Below, piece by piece: positions 40,847 to 49,371 of a stretch of 64,000 nucleotides of DNA. How positions within the stretch are numbered: position 1 is the first letter of the stretch; each line of letters starts with the position of its first letter. A program made the position numbers and the translations under genes. Location: NCBI RefSeq assembly GCF_023369855.1, contig NZ_JAMBPP010000001.1, forward strand, positions 62,001 to 126,000, written 5' to 3'. The notes below the pieces were generated by a model. It was not told the origin of the DNA. It did no database searches and worked only from the letters and a program-made list of their open reading frames with translations. This stretch comes from Actinotalea alkalitolerans. Its GTDB lineage: Bacteria; Actinomycetota; Actinomycetes; Actinomycetales; Cellulomonadaceae.

Positions 40847-42877
40847 ATGACCTCCCCTCGCACCCGCCCGTGGCCCGTCGACCTCGAGGGGCTCGGGTAC
40901 GGCGGCGACTACAACCCCGAGCAGTGGCCGGTCCAGACCCAGCTCGAGGACGTCGAGCTGATGCAGCAGGCGGGCGTGAACATCGTCAGCGTCGGGATCT
41001 TCTCGTGGGCGATGCTCGAGCCCCGCGAGGGCGAGTACGACTTCGACTGGCTCGACGCCGTCCTGGACCGGCTGCACGCCGCCGGGATCCGGGTCGCCCT
41101 GGCCACCGCGACCGCCTCGCCCCCGCCGTGGCTGACCCGCTACCACCCCGAGATCCTGCCCGAGCTCGCCGACGGCACCGTGCTGGGCCAGGGCGGCCGC
41201 CAGGCGTACTCGGTCTCCTCACCGGTGTTCCGCGACTACGCGCTGCGGATGACCCGCACCATGGCCGAGCGCTACGCCGACCACCCGGCCCTCGCGCTGT
41301 GGCACGTCGACAACGAGCTGGGCTGCCACGTGCCGCACGACTTCTCGCAGGACGCCGCGGTCGCGTTCCGTCGCTGGCTCGAGGCCCGCTACGGGACGGT
41401 CGAGGCGCTCAACGCGGCCTGGGGCACTGCCTTCTGGTCCCAGCGCTACGACACCTTCGACGAGGTGCTCCCCCCACGCACCGCCCCCACCTACGCCAAC
41501 CCGACCCAGCAGCTCGACTTCGCGCGGTACTCCTCGGACGAGCTGCTCACCCACTACCGGGCCCTGCGCGACGTGCTGCGCGAGGTCACCCCGCAGGTGC
41601 CCACCACGACGAACCTGATGGCCTCCACGGGCACCAAGTGGATGGACTACTTCTCCTGGGCCGATGACCTCGACGTCGTCGCGAACGACCACTACACCCG
41701 CGCCCACGACCCGGCCGCCCACATCGAGCTGGCCTTCAGCGCCGACCTCACCCGGGGCATCGCCGGCGGTGACCCGTGGATCCTCATGGAGCACTCGACC
41801 TCGGCCGTGAACTGGCAGCCGCGCAACCGCACCAAGGCCCCCGGTGAGATGCTGCGGCACTCGCTGTCCCACGTGGCTCGTGGCGCCGACTCGGTGATGT
41901 TCTTCCAGTGGCGGCAGTCGGCCGCGGGGGCCGAGAAGTTCCACTCGGCGATGCTCCCCCACGCCGGCACCGACACCGACGTCTGGCGCAACACCCTCAC
42001 CCTGGGGCAGGCGCTCAAGGCGCTCGCACCGGTGCGTGGCAGCCGGGTCCAGGCTGACGTCGCGATCCTGTTCGACTACCCGGCGTGGTGGGGCACCGAG
42101 CTCGACTCCCACCCGTCCCAGGACGTCACCTACGTCGACCAGGTGACGGCCTGGTACCGCCAGCTGTGGCACCGCGGGGTCACGGCGGACATCGTCTCGC
42201 CCCGCGAGGACCTGTCGTCCTACCGACTGGTCATCGTCCCCACCCTCTACCTGGTGACCGACGACGGCGCCGCCCGCGTGGCGGCCGCGGCAGCAGCCGG
42301 TGCCACGGTGCTGGTCACCTACTTCAGCGGGATCGTCGACGAGCACGACCGGGTCCGCCTGGGCGGGTACCCGGGGGCCTTCCGTGAGCTGCTCGGGGTG
42401 CGCACCGAGGAGTTCTACGCGCTCCAGGCCGGTGAGCGACTCACCCTGGACGACGGCGCGACCGCCGACCTGTGGAGCGAGAAGACCCACCTGGTGGGGG
42501 CCGAGGCGATGAGCACCTACACCGACGGGCTGCTCGCCGGATGGCCCGCGGTGACCCGTCACGCCGTCGGCACCGGTCACGCCTGGTACGTGGGAACCCG
42601 GCTCGACGAGGTCGGCGCCTCACGGCTGGCCGACACGCTGCTGCTGGAGTCCGGCGTGCAGCCCGTGGTCGACGCCGTCCCCGAGGGTGTCGAGGTGGTG
42701 CGGCGACGCGGCGGGGAGGTCGGTGGCGGTGCCGACGCGAGCTTCCTCTTCGTGCTCAACCACACCCCCGAGGAGGCGGTGGTCACCGCCCGCGGTGTCG
42801 ACCTGCTCACCGGCACCGCGGCCGACGGCGAGGTGCGGGTCGCCCCCCACGGCGTCGCCGTCGTGCAGGAGAGCTGA
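40847..42877 (+). CDS. GH42 beta-galactosidase
   Basis: The 676-residue enzyme has the GH42 retaining pair: acid/base E157 in WHVDNELGC and nucleophile E315 in ILMEHSTS. GYGGDYNPEQWP at the start is the family signature. A glutamine-amidotransferase-like trimer domain begins near residue 400, and a small beta-domain closes the chain. It is intracellular and releases galactose from galactan side-chain oligosaccharides; B. subtilis YesZ is the RG-I counterpart. It is convergent with the PL11 lyase, with a hairpin terminator between. Confidence 0.93.
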   Translation: MTSPRTRPWPVDLEGLGYGGDYNPEQWPVQTQLEDVELMQQAGVNIVSVGIFSWAMLEPREGEYDFDWLDAVLDRLHAAGIRVALATATASPPPWLTRYHPEILPELADGTVLGQGGRQAYSVSSPVFRDYALRMTRTMAERYADHPALALWHVDNELGCHVPHDFSQDAAVAFRRWLEARYGTVEALNAAWGTAFWSQRYDTFDEVLPPRTAPTYANPTQQLDFARYSSDELLTHYRALRDVLREVTPQVPTTTNLMASTGTKWMDYFSWADDLDVVANDHYTRAHDPAAHIELAFSADLTRGIAGGDPWILMEHSTSAVNWQPRNRTKAPGEMLRHSLSHVARGADSVMFFQWRQSAAGAEKFHSAMLPHAGTDTDVWRNTLTLGQALKALAPVRGSRVQADVAILFDYPAWWGTELDSHPSQDVTYVDQVTAWYRQLWHRGVTADIVSPREDLSSYRLVIVPTLYLVTDDGAARVAAAAAAGATVLVTYFSGIVDEHDRVRLGGYPGAFRELLGVRTEEFYALQAGERLTLDDGATADLWSEKTHLVGAEAMSTYTDGLLAGWPAVTRHAVGTGHAWYVGTRLDEVGASRLADTLLLESGVQPVVDAVPEGVEVVRRRGGEVGGGADASFLFVLNHTPEEAVVTARGVDLLTGTAADGEVRVAPHGVAVVQES

Positions 42878-42897
42878 CCCGGCGCGGTGCCGACGTG

Positions 42898-42929
42898 CGT
42901 CGGGGGTGGGGCTGACCCCACCCCCGACG
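42898..42929. terminator. bidirectional hairpin between GH42 and PL11 genes
   Basis: CGTCGGGGGTGGGG pairs perfectly with CCCCACCCCCGACG across a CTGA loop, a 14-base stem between two convergent stops. There is no T-tract, as is common for actinobacterial terminators. Confidence 0.8.
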
Positions 42930-42943
42930 GACACCTCGTCCCG

Positions 42944-45900
42944 CTAGCGGTCCACGCGCACGTCGACGGACCTCGTCTCGGTGACGCCCGCGGCGTTCTC
43001 GAGCTCGGCCGTGTAGGTGTACGTGCCGGGTGACCTGCCCTCGAGCAGGGTCCTGGCCTGCTGCGCGCGCGGGGTCGCCGCGGTCAGCTGCTGGGTGTCG
43101 ACCAGCCGGCCGTCCTCGAACAGCCGGTACACGGTCGCGTTGGTCCCCCACCACAGGTTCATGGTGACGGTGTAGCGACCGTCGCGGTCCCAGTTGTCGT
43201 GGGACAGCACCCCCTGGCCCGGGTTGGCGTCCCGGACCGTCACGGTGTGCGGCTGCGTGGCCGTCGTGCCGGCCGCGTTGACCAGCTCGCCGGTGTACAC
43301 GTACGTGCCGTTGGTACGGCCGGTCACCGGGACCGCGACCCGCTGGGCCGCGGGCGTGGCGTCGGTGAGCAGCTGGGAGTGGATCAGCGTCCCGTTCTCG
43401 TAGAGGCGGTACGTGGTGCCGTTCTGCCCCCACCACAGGTTCGCGGTGACGGTGAAGTCGCCGTCGCGCAACCCGGTGCCGTGGCCGTTGTCGTCGCTCA
43501 GGACGGCTCGGCCGGGTGCCGCGGCGGGCACCTGCGGTCCGGCGTGCTCGCCCACGGTGCGGATGCTGGGCGCCGGTGGCGTCTGCATGCCCTCACCGAG
43601 GAAGAAGCTGGTGTGCGGCGGCTGGTTGTAGCTGACGTTCTGCCAGGCCACCCCCAGGCGGTAGAGCGGGTCGTGCATCAGCGTGCGGATGCGGTGCTCG
43701 GTGACGTCGGTGGTCGTGAAGATGCGCAGGGCCGTGGAGTCGGTCGTGCGGTACATCAGCTCCTCGCGCCAGTCGCCGAAGAGATCGGCCTGCAGGGACG
43801 GGTTCCCCTTGGTGGTGTTGTTGGTCAGCACGCCTTCGGGTCGAAGGATCTCGACCTGCTCGGCGTTCTCCCAGTCCCACTTCGAGACCGTCGGGACACC
43901 GGTGGCCGTCGTCGCGTCGTAGTCGTGGTCGGCGATCTCCCGCAGGAGGTCCCCGTCCCACCAGGCGAGGTGGTTGGCCGCCGGGATGCTCTCGCCGATC
44001 AGCGTGCCGTCCGCCGCCCGGAGCTGCCCGACGGTCGAGTTCCAGGCGTAGTCGCCGCCGATGGCCCACGACTCGGCGCCCTCGTGACGCGGGTCGATGT
44101 CCCCCGCGGCGCCGCGGCCGGTGTCACGGCCCCCGGCGATGTCCCAGATGATCTCGCCCGTGGCGAGGTCCCGCATGGCGCCGGCCCGGTTGCCCGAGCA
44201 GCTCATGCACTCGAAGACGCTGAAGACCTCCAGGCCCGGACGTGAGGGGATCAGGTCACCCACGTGCATGGCGTCCCCGTGCCCCAGACCCGAGCTGTAG
44301 AGGACGCTGCCGTCGTCGTCGATGGTCAGCGCACCGAAGATGATCTCGTCCTTGCCGTCGCCGTCGGCGTCGGCCACCGAGAGCTGGTGGTTGCCCTGGC
44401 CCGCGTACTGGCGGCCGGCCACGTCGGAGTCGAAGACCCACCGCTGGACGAGCTTGCTGTCCACGACGTCCCACGCCGCGATGACGGTCCGGGTGTAGTA
44501 GCCGCGCGAGAAGATCACGCTCGGGCTCTCGCCGTCGAGGTAGGCCACGCCCGCGAGGAAGCGGTCGACCCGGTTGCCGTAGGTGTCGCCCCACGCCCCC
44601 ACGTTGCCGCGGCCCGGGACGTAGTCCACGGTGTCCAGGGCCTCACCCGTGAGGCCGTCGAACAGGGTCAGGTACTCGGGTCCGGACAGGATGTACCCGC
44701 CGGAGTTCCGGAAGTCCGCGTCGGGGTCGCCGATGACCGTGCCGACACCGTCGACCGTGCCGTCGGCGGTCTTGACGGTGACCTCGGCCCGACCGTCGCC
44801 GTCGAGGTCGAAGACCATGAGCTGGGTGTAGTGCGCCCCGGCCCGGATGTTGCGGCCCAGGTCGATGCGCCACAGCTTCTCGCCGGTGAGCGTGTAGGCG
44901 TCGATGTAGACGTTCCCGGTGGTTCCGGACTGGGAGTTGTCCCGGGCGTTGCTCGGGTTCCACAGCAGGACGACCTCGTACGTGCCGTCACCGTCGAGGT
45001 CACCGACGCTCGCGTCGCTCGCGATGTAGGTGTACTCCTGGCCGCCCGGGGTCACGCCGTCGGCCGGCTTGTCGAGCGGGATGTCGAGGTGCTGCTCGCC
45101 CCAGACGCCGAAGTCCTCGGTGGCGTCGACCTCGGTGGCCTCACCGACGACGGTGACCCGGTAGACCGAGTCGCCCGTGCCGGCGGGGTCGTGCAGGTTG
45201 GTCGAGCCGGTGAGCGGCTCGGGGGTGACCAGGGTGCCGTCGCGGTAGACGTTGAAGGCGATGGTGTCGGGGTCGGTGCCGAGCTGACGCCAGCCCACGT
45301 AGACACCGTCGTCGACGGACACGGCCACCGGGGCGCGGTCGAGGTGCTCGGCCTCGCGGACCAGCGTGGTCACGGCCGGCGTGGTCAGCACCTCGGAGAA
45401 GCCGCTCGAGCCGCCTGCGTTGATCGCCGCGACCCGGTAGTGGTACTCGACCGTGGTGAGCACGTCGGTGTCGGTGTAGGTCGGTGCGTCGACCCGGGCC
45501 AGCGGGGTGAACGGCCCGTCGGCGCTGCGGGACCGCTCGACGTCGTAGGCCAGAGCGGTCGGGTCACCCTGCCAGGTGAAGGTGAGCTGGTCCTTGGAGA
45601 TGTCCTCCAGGGTGAGCTCGGTGGGGATCGCCGGGGCGGCGACGCCCTCCTCGACGACCGCGACGGCGACGGCGGCTGACACCGCGCCCTCACGGCCGGT
45701 CGCGTCCAGGCCGGTCACGGTGTACTCGTAGCTGCCGGCGAGCAGGACGTCGGTGTCGGTGGCGGTGGTGCCGGTCTGCTCGACGACCAGCACCGGCTCA
45801 CCACCCGGTGTCGCGCGGTAGAGCCGGTAGGCGGCGAACTGGTCCGAGGCGTCCCACGCGAGAGCGACCGACGGCGCCGCGGTGTCCACACCCGTGACGA

Positions 45901-46480
45901 CCAGGCCGGTCGGGGCGGGCAGAGCCGAGAGGATCTGGATGCCGTTGAGCCGCGGCGAGCTCCCGGCGACGTGGATGGTCATCTGGCCGTCCTCGACCAG
46001 GACCGGGTCGAAGACCCGCTCGTTGATGACCCCGCTGCCCGCACCCTGGTCGCCGTAGGCGACCCCCTCGATCGTGTAGGTGGTGCGGCTCGAGGCGATC
46101 TGGTCCCCCGACCAGGTGGTGACCTGGTACTCGCCGTCGGGCACGTCGACGACGAACTCGGTCCCGGTCCCGACGGGCGGCAGGACGAAGTCCCGGCGCA
46201 GCGCGTCGGTGGCAGATCCGCGGTCGCGGTCGTTGAGCGAGGCGAGGTCGGTGAACCCGAACCCCGCCTCGGGCGAGTAGGCCATGGTGCGGGTGACCTC
46301 GGTGAAGCCCTCGGCCACCGGCGCGCCGGCGGGTTGGAAGTCGAAGCGCAGGGCCACGGGTTCGGCGGCGGGCTCGGCCGAGGCGGTCGGAGCGACCAGC
46401 GCGGACAGGACCAGCGCCCCGGCCGCGGAGAGTGCGACGGGCAGGGCGCGTGCCCTGCGTCGCGGGATGGAAGGTGACAT
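42944..46480 (-). CDS. secreted rhamnogalacturonan lyase, PL11, multidomain
   Basis: The 1178-residue protein starts at ATG 46480, with GGGAG eight bases upstream. A Sec signal ends near ASA-EPAAEP (residue 35). A malectin-like beta-sandwich (about 36-165) and two fibronectin type III domains (about 168-350) precede the PL11 beta-propeller (about 355-965). Propeller landmarks are VYVGWRQLGTDPDTIAFNVYRDG, DLDGDGTYEVVLLW and GDWREELMYRTTD. Two C-terminal repeats follow (near 985-1178), each with TVTxNLWWG and TYRLYENG-like cores, probably glycan-binding. It cleaves the rhamnose-galacturonate backbone by beta-elimination outside the cell. Class A and class B operators both precede it. Confidence 0.9.
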   Translation of the reverse strand: MSPSIPRRRARALPVALSAAGALVLSALVAPTASAEPAAEPVALRFDFQPAGAPVAEGFTEVTRTMAYSPEAGFGFTDLASLNDRDRGSATDALRRDFVLPPVGTGTEFVVDVPDGEYQVTTWSGDQIASSRTTYTIEGVAYGDQGAGSGVINERVFDPVLVEDGQMTIHVAGSSPRLNGIQILSALPAPTGLVVTGVDTAAPSVALAWDASDQFAAYRLYRATPGGEPVLVVEQTGTTATDTDVLLAGSYEYTVTGLDATGREGAVSAAVAVAVVEEGVAAPAIPTELTLEDISKDQLTFTWQGDPTALAYDVERSRSADGPFTPLARVDAPTYTDTDVLTTVEYHYRVAAINAGGSSGFSEVLTTPAVTTLVREAEHLDRAPVAVSVDDGVYVGWRQLGTDPDTIAFNVYRDGTLVTPEPLTGSTNLHDPAGTGDSVYRVTVVGEATEVDATEDFGVWGEQHLDIPLDKPADGVTPGGQEYTYIASDASVGDLDGDGTYEVVLLWNPSNARDNSQSGTTGNVYIDAYTLTGEKLWRIDLGRNIRAGAHYTQLMVFDLDGDGRAEVTVKTADGTVDGVGTVIGDPDADFRNSGGYILSGPEYLTLFDGLTGEALDTVDYVPGRGNVGAWGDTYGNRVDRFLAGVAYLDGESPSVIFSRGYYTRTVIAAWDVVDSKLVQRWVFDSDVAGRQYAGQGNHQLSVADADGDGKDEIIFGALTIDDDGSVLYSSGLGHGDAMHVGDLIPSRPGLEVFSVFECMSCSGNRAGAMRDLATGEIIWDIAGGRDTGRGAAGDIDPRHEGAESWAIGGDYAWNSTVGQLRAADGTLIGESIPAANHLAWWDGDLLREIADHDYDATTATGVPTVSKWDWENAEQVEILRPEGVLTNNTTKGNPSLQADLFGDWREELMYRTTDSTALRIFTTTDVTEHRIRTLMHDPLYRLGVAWQNVSYNQPPHTSFFLGEGMQTPPAPSIRTVGEHAGPQVPAAAPGRAVLSDDNGHGTGLRDGDFTVTANLWWGQNGTTYRLYENGTLIHSQLLTDATPAAQRVAVPVTGRTNGTYVYTGELVNAAGTTATQPHTVTVRDANPGQGVLSHDNWDRDGRYTVTMNLWWGTNATVYRLFEDGRLVDTQQLTAATPRAQQARTLLEGRSPGTYTYTAELENAAGVTETRSVDVRVDR

Positions 46481-46571
46481 CAGTAGGGCTCCCAGGGGTT
46501 GACCGCTGGGGACGGGCACTGCCGGTGGGGCGGCGCCGTCCCTCCTCGGTGATCGACGGTGATGGACCGAG

Positions 46572-46583
46572 TGAATCGTTTCA
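46572..46583. promoter_or_regulatory. class A operator before PL11 lyase
   Basis: TGAATCGTTTCA is identical to the site before the fucA-like gene. It lies 92 bases upstream of the lyase start, downstream of the proposed transcription start. Confidence 0.8.
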
Positions 46584-46588
46584 AGAGC

Positions 46589-46609
46589 ATCGGGAAGCGC
46601 ATTCCCGAT
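46589..46609. promoter_or_regulatory. class B operator before PL11 lyase
   Basis: ATCGGGAA and TTCCCGAT are perfect inverted arms around GCGCA, with core GGGAA-GCGC-A-TTCCC. It sits five bases from the class A site and seven bases from the -10, so a second LacI-type protein could block initiation independently. Confidence 0.75.
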
Positions 46610-46615
46610 GGGTGA

Positions 46616-46644
46616 TGTCTAGCAAGGCCCAGTCACGGCGTCAA
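46616..46644 (-). promoter_or_regulatory. promoter of PL11 lyase gene
   Basis: On the minus strand TTGACG (46639-46644) and TAGACA (46616-46621) are 17 bases apart. The two operators follow in order class B, then class A. Confidence 0.6.
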
Positions 46645-46657
46645 TGACCGGCGTGGG

Positions 46658-47518
46658 TCAGTAGCTGTCGACGAGGTGGGTGCGGGCTTCGAGGACGTCG
46701 AGGGGCTCGGTGGTGGCGGTGGTGGTGGCGTGGCCGTCGATGGTGAGCCAGGGGCCGGTGGGGGTGGTCTGGTAGGTGCCGGTCCAGGTGGTGGTCAGGG
46801 TGATGGGGTACTGGCCGGTGGTGGGGTAGGTGTGGGCCAGGGTGTGGTGGGGCCAGGGCAGGCCGGGGTCGGTGGTGACCAGGGGTGGGGTGCCGTCGCC
46901 GAAGTCCCAGGTGTAGGTGGTGGGGGTGGCCACCACGGTGATGGGGGTCTCCAGCACGGTGGTGGTCAGGGTCTGGGGGGTGGGCTGGGTGGAGACGATG
47001 GTCTCGATGTTGACCAGGGTCCAGCCGTGGGGTGGTTGGACGGTGATCGGGGAGGGTTCCAGGGGCAGGCGTTGGAAGTCCTCGGCGCTGAGGATGATCG
47101 GGGTCTGGGTCTGGTCGCAGTTCTCTCCGCCGTCGCTGAGGCGTTGCCACCCCGACCAGGAGCCGTCGGGTTGCTGGGTGCGTCGGTAGAGCGGGAAGTC
47201 GGCCTGCGTCCCGTCGGGGCAGAACCGGATCACCGGGCCGGAGTCCACCCCCTCCACACACCACGTCGTGGTCGGAGCGGTGTCATTCGTCCCGCAGAAG
47301 GTATCGGCGGCCCGCCGATACTCAGCCGGTGTGGCCGACGTGGAGGCCGATCGAGCTGAGATCTCCCTGGAGCTGCCCCTGACCAGGACCGCGTCGCCGT
47401 CTGCTCCTGCACCCCAACCACCGTCGCCCGGAGGAGAAGGCGCCAGAGCGTTGCCGGCGATCAACGGGCATGCTGTGAGGCTGAGCGCGAGGACGCTGGC
47501 GGTCGCTAGGCGACCCAC
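46658..47518 (-). CDS. lipoprotein or secreted protein with C-terminal PKD domain
   Basis: The 286-residue product starts at GTG 47518, one base after the upstream DUF6318 stop. Its leader GRLATASVLALSLTACPLIAG has lipobox-like LTAC at C17. A disordered stretch, a cysteine-bearing middle region (FCGTNDTAPTTTWCVEG, RFCPDGTQ), and a PKD fold (YTWDFGDGTPP and TTGQYPITLTTTWTG) follow. The last 100 residues are rich in Thr and Pro, and their coding strand is unusually poor in G. It pairs with the DUF6318 gene; such exported pairs are widespread in Micrococcales and uncharacterised. Confidence 0.72.
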   Translation of the reverse strand: MGRLATASVLALSLTACPLIAGNALAPSPPGDGGWGAGADGDAVLVRGSSREISARSASTSATPAEYRRAADTFCGTNDTAPTTTWCVEGVDSGPVIRFCPDGTQADFPLYRRTQQPDGSWSGWQRLSDGGENCDQTQTPIILSAEDFQRLPLEPSPITVQPPHGWTLVNIETIVSTQPTPQTLTTTVLETPITVVATPTTYTWDFGDGTPPLVTTDPGLPWPHHTLAHTYPTTGQYPITLTTTWTGTYQTTPTGPWLTIDGHATTTATTEPLDVLEARTHLVDSY

Positions 47519-47519
47519 G

Positions 47520-48131
47520 TCAGTCCTCGCTCGAGTCGGCCAGCGCCACGGCGAGCACATGCCAGCCTGTGCCGTCGTAGTGAAGCATGTCCACCTGCGC
47601 GAGGGACGTGGAGTCCTCCGACGTCGCGACGAGGTTCCCCGAGCCGTCGGTCTCGGACGAAGGGAACTGTCGCACCACCAGGTCGACCGGATATCCACCC
47701 ACGAGATCGTCGAGCGGATGCACGATCGGCTCAGAGAGCTCGAACGCCCCACCCGTGTACGAGCCGCCTGACTGCTGGATCCTCGCGGCGCGGTCCCGCG
47801 TGCTGGTGCAGAACCCGCAGGTGGCGGCGGTCATCGCGTCCCACTCGGTGAGGTCGCCGGTCTGCAGCACGTAGGGGTAGAGGGACATGAAGTACTCGGC
47901 TGCCGCGGCCGCACCGACCTCGTCGGTGCGGTCCATCTCGGCGGGTCGCTCGGGCTTGGTCACCGGTTCGACGGTGGGTGTCGGCGAGGGGGTGGGGAGG
48001 GGGTCGAGGGTGGCGAAGGTCGGTTGTGGTCGCGGCTCCTGGGCGCATCCGGCCAGCAGCACCGCCACCGCCACCGCGGCACCCGTCGCCCGGCAAGCAC
48101 CACGAATCACCACAAAGCCCCCCGCTCGCAT
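47520..48131 (-). CDS. DUF6318 family lipoprotein
   Basis: The 203-residue lipoprotein has lipobox LLAGC (residues 25-29) and a proline/threonine spacer (PTPSPTPTVEP). The DUF6318 core AAAEYFMSLYPYVLQTGDLTEWDAMTAATCGFC follows. The paired cysteines near C109 and C112 may form a redox or structural bridge. GTG codons at 48113 and 48110 have a GGGGGG site and are alternative starts. The family is actinobacterial and of unknown role. It is translationally close to the PKD gene. Confidence 0.8.
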   Translation of the reverse strand: MRAGGFVVIRGACRATGAAVAVAVLLAGCAQEPRPQPTFATLDPLPTPSPTPTVEPVTKPERPAEMDRTDEVGAAAAAEYFMSLYPYVLQTGDLTEWDAMTAATCGFCTSTRDRAARIQQSGGSYTGGAFELSEPIVHPLDDLVGGYPVDLVVRQFPSSETDGSGNLVATSEDSTSLAQVDMLHYDGTGWHVLAVALADSSED

Positions 48132-48212
48132 GCGGGGACCCTAGCAACGCGCCACCTCGCGGGTCAGCCGTTCGCGCACCTCTGTGGACAGCGGCTCGTC
48201 CGTCTGACCGGA

Positions 48213-49235
48213 CTACGACGCAGGGCGCGCCGTGCGCCGCCACCGCGCGAACACGTCCGGGTTGAGCGGGTGCGCCGGGCGCCGGCCGTGCGCGCCGTCG
48301 ATGATCGCCTCGATGACGCTGGTCGCGACCTCCCGGGTGAAGTCCGCGGTCCAGCACAGCGCGTGCGGGGTGAGGATGACGCTGTCCAGGGTGAGCAGCG
48401 GCTCGTCGGCCGACGGTGGCTCGGGGTCCAGCACGTCGAGCCCCGCCCCCGCGATCCGACCCTCGACCAGCGCTGCTGTGAGGGCCGCCTGGTCGACGAG
48501 CCCACCACGCGCGACGTTGATGACGTAGGCGGTGGGCTTCATGGCGGCCAGGAACGCCGCGTCGACCAGGTGGTACGAGGAGTCGGTGAGCGCGGCGGTG
48601 AGGATGACGTAGTCGGACTCCGCGGCGAGCTGCTCGAGGCCGAGCACCTCGACGCCGAGAGCGGCAGCGCGCTCGTGCACGCCGGCCCGTTCGTTGGTCA
48701 CCACCCGGACCCCGAGCGGCGCGACCAGACCGGCGAGGTCTCCCCCGACGCTGCCGAGCCCGACGATCCCTACGGTCCGGCCGGCGAGCCCCAGACCCCG
48801 GTGCTGCCCGCGGTCGGACCACCGGCCCGAGGTCGCGGCGCGGTGGTTGTCCATCAGCCGGTGGCTGAGCGCCAGCAGGAGCGTCAGGGCCGAGAGCGCC
48901 AGGGGTCGACGGACCGCGACCGGCGTGTTCGTCACGAGCACGCCTGCCCGGGCGAGGCCGTCGAGGTCGATGCCGTCGTGGCCCGCACCGAAGCGGGCCA
49001 CGTGCGTCAGGCGGGGCGTGGCCTCGACCAGGTCCCGGCTGAAGTGCAGGTGACCGAAGGACAGCACGGCGTCGTACCCGTCGAGGTCCGCGGGCGAGGG
49101 GGCGTGCCCGACGGCGGGCGCCATGACCTCCCACTCGAGCCCGGCCGCGGTGAGCCGGTCGATCCCGACGTCACCGAAGATGGTCGAGCCGTCGGGTCGG
49201 GCACAGTCGGCGGTCAGGCCAACGCGGTAGGTCAT
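48213..49235 (-). CDS. D-2-hydroxyacid dehydrogenase (NAD-dependent)
   Basis: The 340-residue enzyme starts at ATG 49235 after GGGAG. It has the NAD fold VGIVGLGSVGGDLAGLV, catalytic Arg in NVARGGLVD, Glu in DPEPPSADEP, and His in LTPHALCW. It reduces a 2-keto acid or oxidises the D-hydroxyacid. It is divergent from fucD and may share a GntR-controlled region with it, which suggests a role with the 2-keto-3-deoxy acid made by FucD. The exact substrate is unknown. Confidence 0.85.
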   Translation of the reverse strand: MTYRVGLTADCARPDGSTIFGDVGIDRLTAAGLEWEVMAPAVGHAPSPADLDGYDAVLSFGHLHFSRDLVEATPRLTHVARFGAGHDGIDLDGLARAGVLVTNTPVAVRRPLALSALTLLLALSHRLMDNHRAATSGRWSDRGQHRGLGLAGRTVGIVGLGSVGGDLAGLVAPLGVRVVTNERAGVHERAAALGVEVLGLEQLAAESDYVILTAALTDSSYHLVDAAFLAAMKPTAYVINVARGGLVDQAALTAALVEGRIAGAGLDVLDPEPPSADEPLLTLDSVILTPHALCWTADFTREVATSVIEAIIDGAHGRRPAHPLNPDVFARWRRTARPAS

Positions 49236-49319
49236 CAGGCGCTCCCATCGGTGAGACATCGGATCTATCCGCAGCCTACCGCCCTCTGGATCGCCGAAGG
49301 GCCCATCGGGATCCAGGAT

Positions 49320-49330
49320 TCATCTGATGA
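49320..49330. promoter_or_regulatory. palindrome in fucD / hydroxyacid dehydrogenase gap
   Basis: TCATC-T-GATGA is a perfect 5-base-arm palindrome, of a type bound by FCD-class GntR regulators. It lies 41 bases before fucD and in the divergent promoter region. The GntR gene downstream of fucD is the likely reader. Confidence 0.45.
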
Positions 49331-49371
49331 CTGATACGGTGAGACTCTCATCGTCACGACGGAGGAAACCC

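Noticed and set aside
46676-47359. Glycine-rich open frame on the plus strand (GGGGGVAVDG-like)
   Set aside because: It mirrors the C/A-rich coding strand of the PKD gene. The lipoprotein leader and PKD motifs support the minus strand.
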